From: Lytechinus variegatus
Lineage: Eukaryota; Echinodermata; Echinoidea; Temnopleuroida; Toxopneustidae
DNA length: 64,000 nucleotides
Assembly (NCBI RefSeq): GCF_018143015.1
Contig: NC_054753.1
Location: 27,111,462 to 27,175,461, forward strand
Direction: 5' to 3'
The notes under the pieces were generated by a model. The model was not told the origin of the DNA and searched no databases. It saw nothing but the letters and a program-made list of their open reading frames with translations. Each line of letters begins with the position of its first letter. Position 1 is the first letter of the stretch. Shown piece after piece: positions 59,201 to 64,000 of the stretch. Made by a program: the position numbers and the translations under genes.

Positions 59201-61378
59201 AGTCGAAAACAGCCGTTTTTACATTTTTTTTGTACATTTACATAATAGGTGGTTTGAATCGAAATTAATAAAACGGCTGTTTTCGAATCGCCGTACGGCC
59301 GCCGTACAGCAAATGTCGGTGACCAAGGTATTACTCTCTTTGGGGTCGTGTATGGTTAAAGTAATAATGTACTTTTCAAATAGAAAACTATCTGAATACG
59401 CATAACCCAGTTTATAATTCATGTTGGATATAAACAGAAATGAAACATTAGACGAAACCAGGGGCGAATTCAGGATTTTCACAAAAAAGGGGGCACACTT
59501 TCTCTATAAAAAGAAATTGACAATAAAAGAGGTCATCACTGTCTTGTGTATGAACGACATGTTTACATTAAAAATATTGACTATGTCTCTCAAGGGGGGG
59601 GGGGGCGCACGGGCCGGATGTGCCCCCCCTGGATCCGCCACTGGAGGCAACTGAACACCTAATCCAGGGAGAGTGTCATATTAAACAAAACTTCAACGTT
59701 TTAAGCTAGCTATTGTTATAGGATATCAATAAATTTTCATCCGACAGGTACAGAGTAAATTTATTAGTGCCATATCACTATTTGCTTTATAAAACTCTCC
59801 CATGAATATTTGATGAGGGGTTGTTTTGGAAATATATAAATTCTTGCTATGTTTAATGACAGGTCATCCCAAAGCAAGATTGATGATATATCATGGCGGC
59901 TTGCGAGGCATTCTAGAAGCTATTTACCATGCTGTTCCACTGGTCGTCATGCCAGTAATATTTGATCAAAACTCCAATGCTGTCAAGGTCAAGACGAAGG
60001 GATTTGGAAGGATTCTCCACAGATTCTCCGTTACCGACGAGAACGTGAGGGAAGCGATCATGGATGTCCTGGTAAATCAAAGGTAAGAGGACCAATAGCA
60101 ATAGTTTGATCAAATAAAAAAATACTACTTTTTCCTGATGAAATTACCTTATGTCGTTTATTTGAAGTTGATCCACATTGTGCTACACTCAACCCAGGTG
60201 AGGTGGATCGGTACGTGGTACACTGCAAAAGCTCCGGTGTTTATTTAACACCAGCCCGGAATCTATATATCTCTACACCAGAGAAGTATTGAAACAACAC
60301 CAGTTTGGAATCAAACCGATGCTGTTTTGATACTAATTGATGTTGTATAAACACTTCTCTGGTGTGGACATAATATAGATTCCGGGCTGGTGTTAAATCA
60401 ACACCAGAGTTTTTGCAGTGTAGGTATTCTGCTAAAACCAGGGTAATTATGCTGCAAAAAAAATCATTGTAGAGCGCTTAGAGGACTCTGATGAAGTAGG
60501 TGTTAAACGCTATTATGCAAGTATTATTATCATTATTATTATCATTATTATTTTTATTATCATCATTATTTTCATTATTATTATATGTAGTAGTAGTAGC
60601 AGCAGTAGTAGTAGTAGTATTAATATTATCATTATCATTGATTTTAATCGTCAGTGCAATATGGTTTTGAGCAATTTCAAACATGCCAAGTGTTATTTGC
60701 GTAATATTCTGTTTCAAAAATTTTGTTGTAGTTTTTATGGAACACAGTTATATGCACTATTTGATTCATCTTTAGATGCTCTATTTAGACACTGGAGAAT
60801 AGCTATTCGCAGGGTGTGGAAAGTTCCTTGGCAAACACACAATGTGTTCTTACCTTTTTTGGCCAAAACGATGTGCATAAAATTGTGGTTTCATAGAAGA
60901 TGTTTAAATTTTGTCTTGTCATCTCTTAAGGCTAATAACTTTACCGTATCATATATAACAAAAATGAGTCAGTTTGGTTCATTCTCTGTGCTTGGGGGGA
61001 ATATCAAATACTTGAATAGTAAATATATGATGGACCCTAGACAGGTGAATAGGCAGTGGAATAAGGTTCAGTGCAACTTAGCTAATGTGGATCGCATGGT
61101 TGAGCAAATTAGGGAACTCATTACAATGAGGGATGAAAAGGATGTATCCTATTTAACTGAAAGTGAATTGAAGGAACTTATTGACTTTCTGTGCCTACAG
61201 GCATATTGATTCATGGTCCCACCTCGGTTTTGTTTTGTTTGTTGTTGAATGGATGTTTTAAAGTGCATTTTTTAATATACTGAATATGTTTGTTTTGTAA
61301 ATTGGAAAACACGTTTTTATGTATATGTGCATTTTTATGCGAATAAAGAAGACTTTGAATTGAATTGAATTGAATTAT

Positions 61379-61415
<37 letters not shown>

Positions 61416-62489
61416 GTTTTCATTATTATATTACTCTTTACCTTGCACTGTATCGCTTAATGTGGAGAATGGCAGCAGGTTGATATTTTTCACTATGCAT
61501 GCTAGCACATCCTCACTCATGATGTTTGGAAATCTCACCTCACTTCTCCATTTCGAAAGAATCTACGCCATGTCTGCCACTTTTATCCAGGGTGGCCAGC
61601 GTTCTATATACATCGCTGTTAAAGTTCTGTCACAGGCGTGGATCTATTGGAGCCCCCCCCCTTCCATTTAAAGGACAAGTCCATCTCAACAAAAACTTGA
61701 TTTGAATAAAGAGAGAAAAAGTCAACAAGCATAACACTGAAAATTTTCATCAAAATCGGATGTGAAATAAGAAAGTTATGGCATTTTAAAGCTTCGCTTC
61801 ATTTCACAAAACAAGATGTGCACATCTCGGTCGGTATGCAAATGAGGAACTGATGACATCACTCACTCGCTATTTCTTTTGTATTTTATTAGTTCATAAG
61901 AATTGAAATAGTGTATAATCAACAATAGAAAACAAAAGAAATAGTGAGTGACATCATCGACTCTCTTATCTGGATGTAACTGATTCGTTCATATACATGT
62001 AACTATTTTGTTATAAATATGCATAACTTTGAAATGTCATAACTTTCATATTTTACATCCGATTTTGATGAAATTTTCAGCATTGTACTTTTCTGATTTT
62101 TCTTTATTGATTCAAATCAACATTTCTCTGAGGTGGACTTGACCTTTAAAAATACGACAAGTCTGTTCGCTTGATTAAGTACTCCATAATCCGTCCGTAC
62201 TTTATTTTTTTTCAGTTACAGGGATAATGTCATCAAATATTCAAGAATCTACAAAGATACCCAAGCTGACCCTGAGGAAACTATAGTCTACTGGGTTGAA
62301 CATATCCTCAAACATGGCGGATCGCACCTGAGATCTGGAGCACTGCAACTCAACTTCATCCAACTTAATTCCATTGACGTCTTAGCGTTCATCTGCACCA
62401 TCCTACTCGTAACCATCTTCGTTATTTATTCATGCTGTATACGATGTCGATCCCGTTGTTTACAAAGTAGAAAGTCAAAATTAGAATGA
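52403..62489 (+). CDS. UDP-glucuronosyltransferase, complete (5 exons, 521 aa)
   Basis: Exons 52403-53254, 54090-54146, 57910-58072, 59863-60082 and 62216-62489 give 1566 in-frame bases. The product is a GT-B-fold UGT expected in the ER membrane, moving a sugar (usually glucuronic acid) from UDP-sugar to small lipophilic acceptors. Seen: signal peptide (1-23), catalytic His37 (KSSHSISM), catalytic Asp145 (IGDVTDG), WIPQNDLLG (about 350-358), the donor-binding signature with HGG at 368-370 and DQ at 392-393, a membrane helix (484-506) and a basic tail ending KSKLE. The tail has Lys at -3 and -5, a dilysine ER-retrieval pattern. The length is normal for the family. Tyr367 stands where Thr or Ser is usual before HGG. 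Confidence 0.95.
53517..53968. repeat. Polypurine GAA/GGA tract in UGT intron 1
   Basis: About 450 bp of AGAAGAAGAAGGAGGAGG-type repeats on the plus strand. A shorter version (50195-50335) follows exon 1a. Long open frames here are artefacts. Confidence 0.95.
54090..54146 (+). CDS. UGT exon 2
   Basis: 57 bp, acceptor TTTGTAG|AAATAC and donor CACTG|GTAAGA. It encodes KYEEFIEGSGEHGFIIFSL, matching the family EEFVQSSGEHG-VVFSLGS region. Confidence 0.93.
54345..54636 (-). repeat. tRNA-derived SINE
   Basis: The minus strand reads GCGCCTTGGTCTCGTTCTGA (head), GGGTTCGAATCCTAGCC (B box), CAGCAAGAAATTTATCCGCA and ends TGCGCTATACAAATCCTAT plus ATT-rich tail. It lies between UGT exons 2 and 3. Confidence 0.85.
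55375..55830 (+). repeat. 15-bp minisatellite, forward array
   Basis: Tandem TGCTCCGCCGACATT units (variants ACAGT, ACTGT, GAAAT and CATGTAGGGACA). As 15 is a multiple of three, all frames stay open; the APPTF/APPTV reading is not taken as a gene. Confidence 0.93.
57070..57475 (-). repeat. 15-bp minisatellite, reverse array
   Basis: Tandem AATGTCGGCGGAGCA units, the reverse complement of the array at 55375-55830, with matching order of variants at both edges (CATGTGTCG/CGACACATG, CATTTTGGGGAGCATTTG). Confidence 0.93.
57910..58072 (+). CDS. UGT exon 3
   Basis: Acceptor CGCCAG|GGCTCT and donor CTTG|GTAAGC. It encodes GSYFTRVPLRMAEVF, SELPQRVIWRYIG and IVDWIPQNDLL. Exons 2 and 3 together are 220 bp. 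Confidence 0.94.
59169..59332. mobile_element. Palindromic MITE, copy of 34301-34470
   Basis: ACCTAGGTCACATTTGCTCT at the left and CAGCAAATGTC-GTGACCAAGGT at the right, with GTCGAAAACAGCCGTTTT inside. Confidence 0.78.
59459..59643. mobile_element. 185-bp hAT-like MITE
   Basis: The ends CAGGGGCGAATTCAGG and CCTGGATCCGCCACTG are inverted. Flanks GACGAAAC and GAGGCAAC match at six of eight positions, suggesting an aged 8-bp target duplication. Confidence 0.65.
59863..60082 (+). CDS. UGT exon 4 (signature motif)
   Basis: 220 bp, acceptor TGACAG|GTCATC and donor AAAG|GTAAGA. It encodes HPKARLMIYHGGLRGILEA, then VPLVVMPVIFDQNSNA and DVLVNQ. This is the UDP-sugar binding signature. Confidence 0.96.
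60164..60560 (+). repeat. tRNA-derived SINE body, interrupted by a MITE
   Basis: The body ATCCACATTGTGCTACACTC and AACCCAGGTGAGGTGGAT is cut at 60220 and resumes at 60421 with GGTATTCTGCTAAAACCAGG, GAGCGCTTAGAGGACTCTGA and an ATT tail. The tRNA-like head is missing. Confidence 0.78.
60221..60420. mobile_element. 200-bp MITE with TA target duplication inside a SINE
   Basis: CACTGCAAAAGCTCCGGTGT and ACACCAGAGTTTTTGCAGTG are inverted ends, flanked by TA (60219-60220 and 60421-60422). The interior is also a near palindrome (AACACCAGCCCGGAATCTAT and its complement). Confidence 0.88.
60661..61376 (+). pseudogene. LINE ORF2 C-terminal fragment with its 3' tail
   Basis: An open frame (60661-61209) reads SFYGTQLYALFDSSL, then FRHWRIAIRRVWKVP, THNVFLPFLA and a coiled C-terminus. 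The WR-A-RR-W-(L/V)P-TH pattern is the conserved region after the reverse transcriptase of many LINEs. The 3' end has AATAAAGAAGACTTTGAATT and then tandem GAATT units, as in LINEs that end in short repeats. The copy is 5'-truncated. Confidence 0.8.
61672..62145. mobile_element. TTAA-type MITE
   Basis: The ends AGGACAAGTCCATCTCAAC and GGTGGACTTGACCT are inverted, each flanked by TTAA (61668-61671 and 62146-62149). The halves mirror each other around GTGAGTGACATCAT. It ends 70 bp before UGT exon 5. Confidence 0.85.
62216..62489 (+). CDS. UGT exon 5 and stop
   Basis: Acceptor TTTTTCAG|TTACAG. It encodes YRDNVIKYSRIY, YWVEHILKHGGSHLRSGA, a membrane helix (VLAFICTILLVTIFVIY) and a Cys/Arg/Lys tail, then TGA. 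Confidence 0.95.
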
Positions 62490-64000
62490 TTTTTTTTATC
62501 TTATTTCGCAACGTTATACGACCGAGAAAATGATGTTGTATCTTGATGTACTATGTTAAGCACTTAATTAGTTTAGACAATATTTGTTGTCGATGCCCAA
62601 TATGTATACAAATGGCGTATTGAATCATATACTTACGTTACGTTCGCATTATGCGTTACATTTGCAGTATGCAAATCATCTCTCATTAATCCTTTTTTAT
62701 TTTTTTTTTTGTTCTACATTGTATGATCGATAAAATTTTAGAAAAAAATAGATATATCTGTACGAAATGAAAGCTTTGGATATTTTGTTTAAGGAAAACA
62801 TCTCTCACTTTAGCTGGAAGTGTAAGACTGAGGTATGTTCTGTATAGCGAACATGGTGAAAGGGCATAGGGTGAGAGTGTGTGTTTGTGTATTTGGTGTG
62901 GGTGTAATAGGTCCACGGTAGTGAGAGAGATACAGGTGCCACGAGCCTAATTGCAACCGGAAGGAAAAGATATTCATTCGACCTAACCCATTCGAATTTG
63001 TTTAAATTTGATATTGCTGATCGACAAAAGCGTATGAATAAGTACCGTCTAACACTGATTACAGAAAGGGCAACTACTGATTTTCCTTTGCCCAAATTTT
63101 GACGACATATTGATGATTTTGGAACTATTTTTGGGCTGGCGGAAGAATAGGGCTACATTGCTGTCGCAGGTGATGAATTTGAGGAGATGTCTTCATAAAT
63201 GCCGATTTACTTTTAAAATGAGCTGGCTAAGGTATCCTACTCTGGTCAGATATGGAATGTCTGATATATATCCTGTCTACTGGTAGTAAACATTCAACCC
63301 TCTTACTTCAACTTTATTTTATAGATTTTTGTAACATTGCCATTTTAACACACGAGTCTATGGGAAATTTTTACTCGAGAGTAGAAGGAAGATGAAAGAG
63401 AAAGAAACACGACGAGAGACCCGGAGATGAAAAAAAAACAAGCTGATATAGGCCACTGAGTTAGTACTTGACACGTTTAAAACAAAATTAAATTGTGCGT
63501 AATGAGGGACATAGGTTGATATAAAAACAATAATAGCTATCTAGTACCTCCTTTTTCAATGATTTTATATTCATATATTTTCTTTTCCTTTTCATGGAAG
63601 GGAAAATCCTTGAAAAGAGAAACATTCGAAGATTTATCTAGACTTAAAAAATTGCCTTGCCTTCACTTGTCACGAGTAGTTGATTTGGGGTAAAGGAACT
63701 TTATTTCTTGTATATGGTGTCTTGTTCTGATTCATTCAAATGTGACCGTAAATCCATGCAGTATTAACAAACAGATTATTGACGTCAATCTGATGAAAAA
63801 ATCTCAAATAATGTACCATAAAGTCCAGAAAAGCTCACTTACTTACATGTGATATTTTTATTGTGTTATTTGTAATTCATTCTGACAACATGGTAACTTG
63901 ATTATGTGAATATACATGCCCGAAAACAGTTATGATGTGGAATATGCAAAAGTGTGTGTGTTTTGTTTCACAACATTTTGATTTCATTATTTATATACTA
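62490..64000. other. DNA downstream of the UGT gene
   Basis: No canonical AATAAA was found close to the stop codon. Apart from the repeat at 62935-63372, nothing was recognised. Confidence 0.45.
62935..63372 (+). repeat. Interspersed repeat, copy 2 (about 440 bp)
   Basis: Same family and direction as 42806-43252, about 20 kb apart. Confidence 0.75.

Overview
The window is animal genomic DNA: GT-AG spliced genes with long AT-rich introns, tRNA-derived SINEs, LINE fragments, many MITEs and microsatellites. Repeats and genes look like a marine invertebrate, most probably an echinoderm such as a sea urchin, but the sequence alone does not fix the species. No CRISPR array, operon or prokaryotic feature was seen.

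Three genes can be built exon by exon, with splice phases that agree throughout. (1) An alkaline phosphatase on the minus strand (14074 down to 422, continuing past the left edge). Its second intron holds an 8.3-kb foldback element (about 764-9026) that carries more than 20 copies of the 14-bp palindrome GTTGCCATGGCAAC, a perfect RFX-type X-box. (2) A complete 17-exon, 610-residue HGSNAT homologue (lysosomal heparan-alpha-glucosaminide N-acetyltransferase family) on the minus strand, 45762 down to 20311. It keeps the active-site His but has Ile where the human enzyme has an Asn 11 residues earlier. (3) A UDP-glucuronosyltransferase (UGT) locus on the plus strand. It has two 852-bp first exons in tandem (49018-49869 and 52403-53254), each with its own TATA box, and a single set of four downstream exons ending at 62489. 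This resembles the vertebrate UGT1A layout.

Layout: 1-14100 alkaline phosphatase with the foldback element, a Tc1/mariner-like MITE and SINEs; 14100-20150 intergenic, with a MITE with 3-bp target duplications, a P-element-like relic containing a broken THAP domain, CT-rich DNA, and a repeat rich in nuclear-receptor DR1 motifs; 20150-45770 HGSNAT, whose introns hold nested transposons, a decayed LINE, a hAT MITE inside a mariner-like MITE, a (TAC)n tract and a 60-bp minisatellite; 45770-47130 intergenic; 47130-53560 tandem duplication that made the two UGT first exons, separated by a LINE 3' end; 53560-62500 shared UGT exons, with an intron holding a TTAA-flanked element that carries two inverted 15-bp minisatellite arrays; 62500-64000 downstream DNA.

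The HGSNAT and UGT genes are transcribed away from each other and both act on sugar-containing substrates in the endomembrane system, but nothing in the sequence shows that they work together.
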